Source: DATKFM01 sp046154965 (GTDB taxonomy: Bacteria; Pseudomonadota; Alphaproteobacteria; Dongiales; Dongiaceae). Taken from it: a DNA stretch of 64,000 nt. The stretch spans positions 1-64,000 of the forward strand of contig JBJXDY010000104.1 in assembly GCA_046154965.1 (NCBI GenBank), written 5' to 3'. A model generated the notes under the pieces. That model searched no databases. It was given only the letters and a program-made list of their open reading frames with translations, and was not told where the DNA came from. This document shows, piece by piece, positions 33,489-41,788 of this stretch; position 1 is the stretch's first letter; each line of letters begins with the position of its first letter. A program made the position numbers and the translations under genes.

Positions 33489-34703
33489 ATGCCGGACGAC
33501 AGCCAGAGACAGAGCAAGGCAAGGCCGAAAAAGAAATCATGGCGGCCGCAGACGCGCCTGGTACGCGGCGGCCTGGCGCGCAGCCAGTTCGGCGAGACCG
33601 CAGAGGCGATCTATCTGACATCGGGCTATGTCTATGACGACGCAGAAACAGCAGAAGCCCGCTTCGCCAATCGCGACCCCGGGTTCATCTACAGCCGCTA
33701 CGGCAATCCGACCGTGTCGATGTTCGAGGAGCGCATGTGCCAGTTCGAGGGCGCGGCCGCTTCGCGCGCCGTCGCCAGCGGCATGGCTGCGGTGAATGCG
33801 GCGCTCATGTGCCAGGTGCGCGCCGGCGACCGCGTCGTCGCGTCGCGCGCGCTGTTCGGCTCCTGCCGCTTCATCATCGAGGAATTGTTGCCGCGCTATG
33901 GCGTCGTGACGCAGCTCGTCGACGGCACCGACCTGGATCAGTGGCGCGATGCGCTGAAACCCGGCGCCCGCTGCGTGTTCATCGAGACTCCGGCCAATCC
34001 GACGCTGGAGCTCATCGACATCCAGGCGGTGGCGGACCTCTCCCATGCCGCCGGCGCGCGGCTGATCGTCGACAATGTTTTTGCCACGCCGGTGCTGCAG
34101 AAACCGCTGCCCATGGGCGCCGACATCGTGCTCTATTCGACGACCAAGCATATCGACGGCCAGGGACGCTGCCTCGGCGGTATCGTGCTGGGCACCGAGA
34201 AATTCATCGGCGAGGAGCTGCAGCCGCTGCTGCGCCACACCGGACCGTCGCTCAGCCCGTTCAATGCCTGGGTCATGCTGAAAGGCCTGGAGACGCTGGA
34301 GCTGCGCGTGCGCCAGCATTGCAGCAACGCCGCCGCCATCGCCGACTTCCTGGCCGCGCAGGGCGAAGTGTCGACACTGATCTATCCCGGCCGGAATGAT
34401 TTCCCGCAGCGCGCGCTGGCGCAGCGGCAGATGTCTTCGGGCGGCACGCTGGTGACGTTCGAGCTCAAAGGCGACAAGGCGCGGGCCTTCCGCTTCCTCA
34501 ATGCGCTGGAACTGATCGACATCTCCAACAATCTCGGCGACTCCAAGAGCCTGGTCACCCATCCGGCTACCACCACCCATCAGCGGCTGACCCCGGCAGA
34601 CCGGGCCCATCTGGGAATCTCCGACAGTATGATCCGGCTCTCTGTCGGCCTCGAGGATGCGGCCGATCTGATCGACGATCTGGACCAGGCGCTGGCCGCT
34701 TAA
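33489..34703 (+). CDS. metZ: O-succinylhomoserine sulfhydrylase
   Basis: This 404-residue PLP enzyme of the Cys/Met metabolism family incorporates sulfide into O-succinylhomoserine to give homocysteine. Motifs are YSRYGNPTV, ASRALFGSC, ETPANPTLE and the PLP lysine in YSTTKHIDGQGR. The GQGR version after the lysine is typical of MetZ. It closes the route sulfate, APS, sulfite, sulfide, homocysteine within one SAM-controlled unit. The N-terminal 20 residues are basic and variable. Confidence 0.9.
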   Translation: MPDDSQRQSKARPKKKSWRPQTRLVRGGLARSQFGETAEAIYLTSGYVYDDAETAEARFANRDPGFIYSRYGNPTVSMFEERMCQFEGAAASRAVASGMAAVNAALMCQVRAGDRVVASRALFGSCRFIIEELLPRYGVVTQLVDGTDLDQWRDALKPGARCVFIETPANPTLELIDIQAVADLSHAAGARLIVDNVFATPVLQKPLPMGADIVLYSTTKHIDGQGRCLGGIVLGTEKFIGEELQPLLRHTGPSLSPFNAWVMLKGLETLELRVRQHCSNAAAIADFLAAQGEVSTLIYPGRNDFPQRALAQRQMSSGGTLVTFELKGDKARAFRFLNALELIDISNNLGDSKSLVTHPATTTHQRLTPADRAHLGISDSMIRLSVGLEDAADLIDDLDQALAA

Positions 34704-34755
34704 AGAATTCGTAACGATTTCATCCCACGACAGCGAAACGCTGCCGAAACCTCGC

Positions 34756-34780
34756 CCCGCTAGCCTGTGAAGATAGCGGG
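34756..34780 (+). promoter_or_regulatory. Hairpin covering the ribosome binding site of a small gene
   Basis: CCCGCTA (34756-34762) and TAGCGGG (34774-34780) pair perfectly around an 11-base loop. The 3' arm ends inside the GCGGGAG that should serve the ATG at 34789, so the stem may control translation of that small protein. Confidence 0.45.
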
Positions 34781-34788
34781 AGCCCGGG

Positions 34789-35097
34789 ATGCAACGATCC
34801 GACGAAATCGCCAGAGAAGTTTTCGACGCGCTCGCGCGGATGGGCGGCCATGCCCCGTTCTGGCACATCACCTATGAAATCCGGCAGAGCCGCCGCGCCC
34901 GCGGTGCCGGCATCCCCGAGACCTTCGACTTGACGGTGCGCCGCAGCCTCGAAGAGCGCTGCGGCCGCTCTTGTCTCTATCGCGGCGACAGCGATTTGTT
35001 CGTGTTGTCCGAAGACGGCGGCCAGAGCATCTGGTCGATCAATCACGCTGAGGCCCTGCGCCAACGGCGCATACAGTCACCAAGCCGCTGCCTATAG
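34789..35097 (+). CDS. Small hypothetical protein, possibly winged-helix
   Basis: This 102-residue protein matches no function I recognise. Its helix-rich start (DEIAREVFDALARMG), the ARGAGIPETFDLTVRRSLEE stretch (in part) and a C-terminal pair of short strands (SDLFVLSE, SIWSIN) are arranged like a winged helix, which would suit DNA binding. Coding is supported by AGCGGGAG before the ATG and by codon composition like its neighbours. It stands alone between metZ and the phoX promoter. Confidence 0.62.
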   Translation: MQRSDEIAREVFDALARMGGHAPFWHITYEIRQSRRARGAGIPETFDLTVRRSLEERCGRSCLYRGDSDLFVLSEDGGQSIWSINHAEALRQRRIQSPSRCL

Positions 35098-35234
35098 AGT
35101 GCGCTGAAACACGCCGTCCCCTATCCGTAGCTTAGGGCGCCGACGCGCTTCCTGTCGCTGCCTGCCGCACCGTGTGGCCGGCCGCCTCCGCAAAACCGCG
35201 ACTATTGCCGCGAAGTAAAATCGGGTTCACAACA

Positions 35235-35264
35235 ACGTCACGGTACTGTCACAGGCAGTATATA
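35235..35264 (+). promoter_or_regulatory. Pho box and -10 element of phoX
   Basis: ACGTCAC (35235-35241), a four-base spacer and CTGTCAC (35246-35252) form the 7-4-7 PhoB-binding direct repeat, close to the consensus CTGTCAT-N4-CTGTCAC. TATATA (35259-35264) lies six bases further and can serve as -10, as in PhoB-activated promoters that lack a good -35. It sits about 60 bases before phoX. Confidence 0.8.
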
Positions 35265-35322
35265 CGGTTTTCCGACGTGCCCCGATTCAAGAAAACCAGA
35301 CATTCACGGAAAGGAAAACACC

Positions 35323-37278
35323 ATGTCTCTCGCCGACATGTATCCACCGACTCTTGTGAAGGACTCCGACGATATCGGCAGCAATCCGACACGGAGCCTC
35401 CCCATTCACGCCATCGTCGAGCGCCGCTATGGCCGCCGCGACATCTTGCGCGGAGCAACGGCTGCGTCGCTCCTGGGCCTATTCGGCGGTGTCACGGGAC
35501 GTGCGGCATCCGCCACCGATAACCCATCGACGCTCACCTTCGAAGAAATCGAACACGGCATCGATGAAACACATCATGTGCCCAAAGGTTATACGGCCAA
35601 GGTGCTGATCCGCTGGGGCGACAAACTGGTTGCGGGCTCACCGGACTTCGACCCAGGCAACCTCAGCGCGGCGGCGCAGGAACAACAGTTCGGATACAAT
35701 TGCGACTTCATCGCCTTCCTGCCGCTGCCCCTGGGCGCGGCAAGCTCGGAAAACGGACTGCTTTGCGTCAATCATGAATACACCGGCGCCGAGCTGATGT
35801 GGCCGGGCCTTACGGAGGACAACAAGCTCGAAGCCATGAGCAAGACCCAGGTGGAAGTTGAGATGGCGGCCCATGGTGTGTCCATCGTGGAAGTGCGCAA
35901 GAGCGGCGGCGCCTGGCAGGTCGTGCCCGACGGGCAATACAACCGTCGCATCACCCTATCGGGAACGAAGATGAAGGTTTCCGGTCCGGCCGCGGGCAAT
36001 GAGCGGCTGAAGACCAGCGCAGATCCGACGGGTACCGAAGTCATCGGTACGGCGAACAATTGCGCCGGCGGCTGGACGCCTTGGGGCACTTACCTGACCG
36101 CCGAGGAGAACTTCAATGGCTACTTCGGCGGCGACGCGGAGAAACTGCCGCAGGCCGAAGCCTACAAGCGCTACGGCATTTCCAAGGACAGCTGGTATGC
36201 CTGGTCGAAGTACCATAGCCGCTTCAATGTCGAACAGGAACCGAACGAGCCCAACCGCTTCGGCTGGATCGTCGAAATCGATCCCTATGAGCCGAACTCG
36301 ACGCCCGTGAAGCGCACGGCGATCGGCCGTTTCAAGCACGAGGGCGCCACGACGGTTGTCAACAAGGACGGCCGCGTCGTCCTCTATTCCGGCGACGACG
36401 AGCGATTCGACTATGTATACAAATTCGTCACCGCGGGGACCTACAATCCGAACGACCGTGCGGCGAACATGACCCTGCTCGACGAAGGCACCCTCTATGC
36501 TGCGAAGTTCCTCGATGATGGCAAACTGCAATGGCTGCCGCTTATCCATGGCGAGTGCCCTTTGACCGCCGCCAACGGCTTCAGCAGTCAGGCCGATGTG
36601 TTGATTGAAGCCCGCCGTGCCGGCGATCTCCTCGGTGCCACGCCGATGGACCGCCCGGAGGATGTGGAGCCCAACCCCGTGACCGGTAAGGTGTACGCCG
36701 TCATGACCAACAACTCGCGGCGCAAGCTTGATCAGATCGATGCGGCAAATCCGCGGTTTGAAAACACCGCGGGCCACATCATCGAAATGAGCCCGCCCGG
36801 GGAAGGCAAGGATGCCGACCACGCCGCCACCGAATTCACCTGGGAGCATTTCATTCTCGCCGGCGATCCCACCTGGGGCTCGACACTCTATGGCAAGGGA
36901 ACCAGCAAGAACGGCTGGTTCGCAGCGCCCGATGGCGCGGCAGTCGACAATAAAGGGCGGCTGTGGATCGCGAGCGACCAGGGCGGCTCGCAGAGCAAGT
37001 TCAAGACCGGCGACGGCATCTGGGCCTGCGACACCACAGGCGACGGCCGTGCCGTGACGAGGATGTTCTTCCGCTGTCCGACCGGTGCTGAGATGTGCGG
37101 GCCGGCTTTCACCCCCGACGGCAAGACGCTGTTCGTATCCGTGCAGCATCCGGCCGAGGAGACGGGCTCGACCTTCGACACTCCATCGACGCGCTGGCCG
37201 GATTTTGTCGAGGGCGTACCGCCGCGTCCGTCGGTCGTCGCCATCACGAAGGATGACGGCGGCGAGATCGGTGCCTAG
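35323..37278 (+). CDS. phoX: PhoX-type alkaline phosphatase
   Basis: This 651-residue exported phosphatase is of the PhoX (DUF839) family, a calcium-iron enzyme that frees phosphate from organic esters. The twin-arginine signal YGRRDILRGATAAS is at about 36-49 with a hydrophobic stretch to about 62; the unusually long N-terminus before the arginines is normal for PhoX. Family blocks include LLCVNHEYT, NNCAGGWTPWGTYLTAEEN, GRFKHEG and MDRPEDVEPNP. It is preceded by a Pho box, so expression under phosphate starvation is expected. Confidence 0.92.
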   Translation: MSLADMYPPTLVKDSDDIGSNPTRSLPIHAIVERRYGRRDILRGATAASLLGLFGGVTGRAASATDNPSTLTFEEIEHGIDETHHVPKGYTAKVLIRWGDKLVAGSPDFDPGNLSAAAQEQQFGYNCDFIAFLPLPLGAASSENGLLCVNHEYTGAELMWPGLTEDNKLEAMSKTQVEVEMAAHGVSIVEVRKSGGAWQVVPDGQYNRRITLSGTKMKVSGPAAGNERLKTSADPTGTEVIGTANNCAGGWTPWGTYLTAEENFNGYFGGDAEKLPQAEAYKRYGISKDSWYAWSKYHSRFNVEQEPNEPNRFGWIVEIDPYEPNSTPVKRTAIGRFKHEGATTVVNKDGRVVLYSGDDERFDYVYKFVTAGTYNPNDRAANMTLLDEGTLYAAKFLDDGKLQWLPLIHGECPLTAANGFSSQADVLIEARRAGDLLGATPMDRPEDVEPNPVTGKVYAVMTNNSRRKLDQIDAANPRFENTAGHIIEMSPPGEGKDADHAATEFTWEHFILAGDPTWGSTLYGKGTSKNGWFAAPDGAAVDNKGRLWIASDQGGSQSKFKTGDGIWACDTTGDGRAVTRMFFRCPTGAEMCGPAFTPDGKTLFVSVQHPAEETGSTFDTPSTRWPDFVEGVPPRPSVVAITKDDGGEIGA

Positions 37279-37302
37279 CCATCTCTCGCCTTTCCACTCA
37301 GC

Positions 37303-37331
37303 GAACGGGAGGGTCCTGAACCCTCCCGTTC
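37303..37331. terminator. Hairpin terminator between phoX and the convergent nicO gene
   Basis: GAACGGGAGGGT (37303-37314) and ACCCTCCCGTTC (37320-37331) are perfect 12-base complements around a CCTGA loop. The T-tract is weak on both sides. Position between two convergent stop codons supports a bidirectional terminator. Confidence 0.8.
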
Positions 37332-37338
37332 ATCTTGC

Positions 37339-38298
37339 CTAGGCGGAAAGCGCGGCCAAGAGCAACAAGCCGCCGAATCCCGCAATTGCGGCGGGGCCCA
37401 GGATTTCCAGAGTCCGCCGAAGCCTCTGCCGTCTTGGCGAGCTAACTTTATTGCCGGGGCCGACAATCCGGCCACGCGCAAAGGCGGCCGTCATCGCGAT
37501 TACTGCAAGGGTGATGGCCATGCCCAACGCGATGAACCCGGTCATGACAAGGCCGCTCAGAAGGATGCCGTTGGCGAGCGAGAACACCAGGATGATCACC
37601 GCGCCGGAACAGGGAATGACGCCGACGGCGAGGGACAGCAGGCCGCCTGCGCCGTGACCGTGATGGCTGCCGTGATCTTGCCCATGGGCACAGGCTCCGT
37701 GGCTTGCTTCCGCCGAGGAGCGCTGCCGCAGGGCCGCAACAAGCATGACGACTCCAATAGCCGTGATGGCAGCGTAACTTGCGATCTTTAGAAATTGCAT
37801 CTGGTCAACAGGCGTCGAGAACGAACGCTGCAGAACCCAATGCAGGACGGAGACGATGACAACAGCCGATACGACATGAAACAGCGCGATCTGCACGCCC
37901 ATCACTATGCAACGCCGCATCGTCGCCGGCCTCGACACAAAATAGGAAATGACGACGGCCTTGCCATGACCCGGCCCAGCCGCGTGGAAGACTCCGTAGA
38001 GAAACGCGATAGCGATGCCGACGAGAATTGCAGCGGAGGAGCGCCCATCCCGGAGCTCGGCGACACTGTTGGTCAGGGCACGGTTGACCTGACGCTGCAT
38101 GCCGACAAACGCGCGCGTCGCCTGCTGCCAGAGGCCGGTACCGCCTGTCTCCGCGGCGGCTGGCGCCGGATTTCCGCCGCCGAGCAAGGGATTTGTGTTA
38201 TCGGCTAGCGCCGAGGCGCAGAACAGCAGCGCAAGAACCAGGGCGACAAGCCCCAGAGTGCCCCCATGCCGCGCCGATGAGCGGACGAACGTCAACAC
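37339..38298 (-). CDS. NicO/RcnA-like nickel-cobalt (divalent metal) transporter
   Basis: This 319-residue membrane protein has about six hydrophobic segments. The metal motif HAAGPGHGK is at about 104-112 and a cytoplasmic histidine-rich loop HGQDHGSHHGHGAGG follows at about 210. It starts with GTG 38298 inside the stop of the DUF1007 gene. NicO proteins move nickel or cobalt. Pairs of NicO with DUF1007 next to zinc uptake genes have been linked to zinc supply, and the zur-znu genes 2 kb away favour that reading here. Confidence 0.82.
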   Translation of the reverse strand: MLTFVRSSARHGGTLGLVALVLALLFCASALADNTNPLLGGGNPAPAAAETGGTGLWQQATRAFVGMQRQVNRALTNSVAELRDGRSSAAILVGIAIAFLYGVFHAAGPGHGKAVVISYFVSRPATMRRCIVMGVQIALFHVVSAVVIVSVLHWVLQRSFSTPVDQMQFLKIASYAAITAIGVVMLVAALRQRSSAEASHGACAHGQDHGSHHGHGAGGLLSLAVGVIPCSGAVIILVFSLANGILLSGLVMTGFIALGMAITLAVIAMTAAFARGRIVGPGNKVSSPRRQRLRRTLEILGPAAIAGFGGLLLLAALSA

Positions 38299-38867
38299 GA
38301 TAGCCTGATCACCTGCGGGTAGATCGAGTCGTAGTAATAGGCCTTCGTTTCATCTTCTGTGATTTCGTAGCGGCAGCTGGATGGCGCGTTGAGCAACTTC
38401 ACGGCATCAGGGAAGTGCAACGCGACATCGACAAAGTAGCTGTCATCGAAGATCGATACTTCGACCTTGTCCCTTGACGGATCGGCCGGCTGCGCCAGCG
38501 TGATCGTCCACTCATAGATTACGGTGTCGCCAACACTCGTCACGTCGAGGAACACATCGGCGAAGTCCTGCTCCAGCGTACCATTCAGCCACAGATGAGT
38601 GAAATAGCCGAACTCCTTCATGCTGGGCAGCGTGACTTCCCGGATAGCGTCGACCTCCGGCGGATCGAAGGTTCGGTTCCCGTTGGCGTCGAAGTCATTG
38701 AACATGCCGTCGCTGAAGACCTCGTCGAAGGTCCAGCGCAACCGGAGTCCCGTCAATTCCTTGGCGGTGAATACAGCTTCCACGGTGTCGAGAATGAAAA
38801 CATGAGCATGTGCACATGCCGGTGTTGCATCTGTGGAAACAGCGAGACAGCAGACGACGCCCAGCAT
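38292..38867 (-). CDS. DUF1007 periplasmic metal-transport accessory protein
   Basis: It has 191 residues if started at ATG 38867, which gives a short signal peptide ending ACA-HAH. An in-frame TTG at 38942 would add 25 residues. The mature protein begins with the His-containing AHAHVF typical of DUF1007, followed by LTGLRLRWTFDEVFSD. DUF1007 proteins are encoded with NicO-type transporters and are thought to deliver metal to them. The NicO start overlaps its stop, so the two are translationally coupled. Confidence 0.78.
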   Translation of the reverse strand: MLGVVCCLAVSTDATPACAHAHVFILDTVEAVFTAKELTGLRLRWTFDEVFSDGMFNDFDANGNRTFDPPEVDAIREVTLPSMKEFGYFTHLWLNGTLEQDFADVFLDVTSVGDTVIYEWTITLAQPADPSRDKVEVSIFDDSYFVDVALHFPDAVKLLNAPSSCRYEITEDETKAYYYDSIYPQVIRLSC

Positions 38868-39050
38868 CCGGAGAATGGAGCGACGCGCACCGATAAAGCC
38901 GCAAGACGACGCCACCGACGATCGATACTCCAAAGTCCGCAATCACCGCACTTCCTATGAACCGATTTGCGCCGGCGATCAAGGGCCCGGATATCTTGAC
39001 TGGCAGATCACATCGCCATAAGTTCAGGTTTGGGAACCATGGAGAGTACC

Positions 39051-39341
39051 ATGCAATCGAGTCGGTTAAACCGCCGCCGCTTCCTGCTGTCCAGCGCCAC
39101 CGTCGGTGCGGTCGGGCTGACGGTCGGCACGGGGAATGCATGGGCTTTTTCCGAAGAGCAGATGGATGTGAAGACCGAGGGGCTGGCATTCGGCGCCTGC
39201 CAAGCGCCCGGCGGGGCCATAACCTATCACCGGCAGCTGTTGGCTGATATCACGGCGGCCTTGCAAGGCAAACCGCAGGCCGAGATCGAGACGCAGATCG
39301 CCGCAGCAACATGCCCGCTTTGCGGCTGTTCGCTCGGCTGA
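39051..39341 (+). CDS. Tat-exported small cysteine-rich protein
   Basis: This 96-residue protein has a clear twin-arginine signal: RLNRRRFLLSS at about 5-15, a hydrophobic stretch and an A-W-A cleavage site near 32. The mature part is only about 64 residues. It has one cysteine in FGACQAPGG and three in the C-terminal TCPLCGCSLG, suggesting metal or redox binding. I start at ATG 39051 behind GGAGAG. It lies in the zinc/metal island, but I see no Zur site before it. I do not recognise the family. Confidence 0.66.
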   Translation: MQSSRLNRRRFLLSSATVGAVGLTVGTGNAWAFSEEQMDVKTEGLAFGACQAPGGAITYHRQLLADITAALQGKPQAEIETQIAAATCPLCGCSLG

Positions 39342-39373
39342 TCGAGCTGACTGCTTGTTGGCGCTGATATGTC

Positions 39374-39400
39374 AGCTTGACGCCTGACGTCAGCTTTTTT
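39374..39400. terminator. Terminator between the small Tat gene and znuA
   Basis: AGCTTGACG and CGTCAGCT pair with one unpaired T around CCTGA, followed by TTTTTT. It ends plus-strand transcription from the small Tat protein gene and overlaps the 3' end of znuA. Confidence 0.7.
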
Positions 39401-40403
39401 CCGATAGACAGTTGCTCAGCGAATCGGCGATCCCGCGCATGAGCTGGAAATAGAGCTCAGGCCCCGCATCGAGTCCCGAACCCTCGGGGTCCAGTACGCC
39501 GGTCCTAGCATCCGTATCCGCCACGACGGTATCCACGAGAGACGGCGCGAAGTTCGGCTCGCGGAACACGCAGCGCGCCTGCTGAGCAACGATCTTGTCG
39601 CGGATCTCGCTCAAGCGCTTGGCGCCCGGCGGCAGCTCCGGATCAACGGTGATCGAGCCGACTCCGGCAAGGCCGTAATGCCGGTCAAAGTACTGATAGG
39701 CGTCGTGGAAGACGATGAAGGGCGTATTCTTGACCGGTGCGAGCGTTGCCCCGATCTCCTGATCGAGAGCGTCAAGCTTTCGTTCCAGTTTCTCGACGTT
39801 CAGGCGATAGGATTCGGCATTGGCGGGATCGGCTTTCGACAGCTCCCGGGCGATCGCCGCAGCCATCAGTCTTGCGTTGTCCGGGTCGAGCCACAGATGT
39901 CCGTCATACTGTTCGTGGCCGTGCTCGCCTTCAGCGTGCTCGTGGTCCCCCTCCTCCGCATGCCCATCAATATGCTCGTCCCAGATACCGCCTTCGCGCA
40001 CCGGCAGGATGGTCAGCCCTTCGACCGCCGCAAGCTCCACCGGCTTGGCGCCCTCGGGCAGCGTATCGATTGCCTTGTGCAGGAAAGTCTCCATACCCTC
40101 GCCGATCCAGAAGATGATCCGCGCGTCCTGGATGGCCTGGGCGTCGGACGGCGTGAGCGCATAGCTATGGGGTGATGCCGTGCCCTTGACGATCAGCACC
40201 GGCGCATCCACGCCCTCCATGATCGCGGCGACGAGGGAATGCACCGGCTTGAAGCTGGCGACGACCGCGGGCGCTTCGGCCCGCGCGGCTGCGGCACCCA
40301 GGGTTAGAATGATAGCGCTCGCGAGAAAACCGGCAACGGCCGAAGCCCGCCAAAGCCAGCTCTGGCTGGACGTCGCGCGGATCAAAATGCTACGATATAA
40401 CAT
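39390..40403 (-). CDS. znuA: Zinc ABC transporter substrate-binding protein ZnuA
   Basis: This is a periplasmic zinc-binding protein of cluster A-I. The signal peptide ends near AAARA, and the mature part shows SFKPVHSLVAAIM, the His in ASPHSYALTPSDA, a His/Asp/Glu-rich loop (HIDGHAEEGDHEHAEGEHGH) that captures zinc, and FHDAYQYF. I use ATG 40403 (337 residues). Further in-frame starts up to 40466 lie in the operator and inside the divergent zur gene and are unlikely. It is controlled by the Zur box that begins eight bases upstream. Confidence 0.9.
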   Translation of the reverse strand: MLYRSILIRATSSQSWLWRASAVAGFLASAIILTLGAAAARAEAPAVVASFKPVHSLVAAIMEGVDAPVLIVKGTASPHSYALTPSDAQAIQDARIIFWIGEGMETFLHKAIDTLPEGAKPVELAAVEGLTILPVREGGIWDEHIDGHAEEGDHEHAEGEHGHEQYDGHLWLDPDNARLMAAAIARELSKADPANAESYRLNVEKLERKLDALDQEIGATLAPVKNTPFIVFHDAYQYFDRHYGLAGVGSITVDPELPPGAKRLSEIRDKIVAQQARCVFREPNFAPSLVDTVVADTDARTGVLDPEGSGLDAGPELYFQLMRGIADSLSNCLSEKS

Positions 40404-40410
40404 CATGGAA

Positions 40411-40427
40411 ATGTTATAGTGTAACAT
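40411..40427. promoter_or_regulatory. Zur box between znuA and zur
   Basis: ATGTTATAGTGTAACAT is a palindrome with TGTTA/TAACA arms, matching the alphaproteobacterial Zur operator pattern. A further ATAACAT at 40397-40403 makes an overlapping inverted pair with ATGTTAT at 40411-40417. Only seven bases separate the palindrome from each divergent start codon, so one repressor would block both directions. Confidence 0.82.
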
Positions 40428-40434
40428 ATCGAGC

Positions 40435-40980
40435 ATGGCAAGAGCCGTTTCATCCTTCCGCGGCAAGTCGCGGCAGCGCGCCGGCGAGTTCGGCCGCGAG
40501 CCCCACGACCATCAGCATTGCATCGCCGATGCGCTGGACCGGGCAGCGGCGCTTTGCGAACAGCGCGGCTCCAAGCTGACGGACATCCGCCGGCGGGTGC
40601 TGGAGCTGGTCTGGCGCAATCACGCCCCTGTCGGCGCCTATGACCTGCTGGACGAGATCCGCAAGGATGGCCGCATCGCCGCACCGCCGACGGTGTACCG
40701 GGCGCTCGACTTCCTTCGGGAACAGGGGCTTGTGCATCGCCTGGAGTCCCTCAACGCCTTCGTCGGCTGCACGCGGCCGGATCGCACCCATGTCAGCCAG
40801 TTCCTGATCTGCACCGGCTGCCAGGCCGTGGCGGAGCTCGATGCGCCGGAAGTTGGCAGTGCGGTCTCGCAGAGCGCCGCCAAGGCCGGGTTCGTGGTCG
40901 ACCGCATGACCATCGAGATGCACGGCCTCTGCCCCGCCTGCAGCAAGGGCCTCGAGGGCCGGCGGGCGCGCCATGCCTGA
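40435..40980 (+). CDS. zur: Zinc uptake regulator Zur (Fur family)
   Basis: This 181-residue repressor shuts znu genes when zinc is sufficient. It has the Fur-type winged helix with LTDIRRRVLELVWRNH and PPTVYRALDFLREQGLVHR. The structural zinc site is CTGCQ together with C-terminal CPAC. The N-terminal HDHQHC segment supplies further metal ligands. No other in-frame start is available, so translation begins seven bases from the Zur box. The gene overlaps znuC by eight bases. Confidence 0.9.
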   Translation: MARAVSSFRGKSRQRAGEFGREPHDHQHCIADALDRAAALCEQRGSKLTDIRRRVLELVWRNHAPVGAYDLLDEIRKDGRIAAPPTVYRALDFLREQGLVHRLESLNAFVGCTRPDRTHVSQFLICTGCQAVAELDAPEVGSAVSQSAAKAGFVVDRMTIEMHGLCPACSKGLEGRRARHA

Positions 40981-41788
40981 CAACCGCCATCACATCGAGC
41001 CCGAGCCGGGCGCGGGCTGGCTGCTGCGGCTCGACGGCATTCATTTGGCGCGCAACCGGCGTCGTATACTCGATCACATCCATCTGTCCGTCGCGCCGCG
41101 GGAGATCGTCACGCTGATCGGCCCCAACGGTGCTGGAAAGACCATGCTGGTGCGGATCGCGCTCGGGCTGGTGCAACCGGACAGCGGCCGGGTGCAGCGG
41201 CGCGCCGGCCTCTCCGTCGGCTACATGCCCCAGCATTTCCATGTGGAGGAGACGCTGCCGCTGACGGCGCGGCGGTTTTTGCAGCTGGCGAAGGGCGCCG
41301 GCGAGGCGGAATTGCGGACGGCCGCCGAAGAAGTCGGCATCGGGCATCTGCTGAATCAGCCCCTGCAAGGGCTGTCGGGCGGCGAGCTGCAGCGCACCCT
41401 GCTCGCCCGCGCCATCCTCCGCCGGCCGCAGCTTCTGGTCCTCGACGAGCCGGTGCGCGGCGTCGATATGACCGGGCAGCTGGAGCTCTACGACCTGATC
41501 GCACAGCTGCGCGGGCGGCTCGGCTGCGGCGTGCTGATGGTGTCCCACGATCTGCATATCGTGATGGCGGCGACCGACCGGGTGATCTGCCTCAACCACC
41601 ATATCTGCTGCCAAGGGCAGCCGGATACAGTGAGCGCCCATCCGGAGTATCTGGCCCTGTTCGGGCCGCTGTCGAAGGAGCGGCTGGCCGTCTATCAGCA
41701 TCATCACGATCACCGCCATGACCTCCATGGCGAAGTGGTCGGCGGCAATGGCCGCCGCGCGCATCGGGACGGCCGGCATGCTCCATGA
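40973..41788 (+). CDS. znuC: Zinc ABC transporter ATPase ZnuC
   Basis: This 271-residue ABC ATPase has Walker A GPNGAGKT (about 53), the signature LSGGELQRTLLARA, Walker B LLVLDEPVRGVD and the H-loop SHDLH. The histidine-rich C-terminus (HHHDHRHDLH) is common in ZnuC. It energises zinc import with ZnuA and ZnuB. The start lies inside the zur stop (ATGCCTGA), giving translational coupling. Confidence 0.92.
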   Translation: MPDNRHHIEPEPGAGWLLRLDGIHLARNRRRILDHIHLSVAPREIVTLIGPNGAGKTMLVRIALGLVQPDSGRVQRRAGLSVGYMPQHFHVEETLPLTARRFLQLAKGAGEAELRTAAEEVGIGHLLNQPLQGLSGGELQRTLLARAILRRPQLLVLDEPVRGVDMTGQLELYDLIAQLRGRLGCGVLMVSHDLHIVMAATDRVICLNHHICCQGQPDTVSAHPEYLALFGPLSKERLAVYQHHHDHRHDLHGEVVGGNGRRAHRDGRHAP

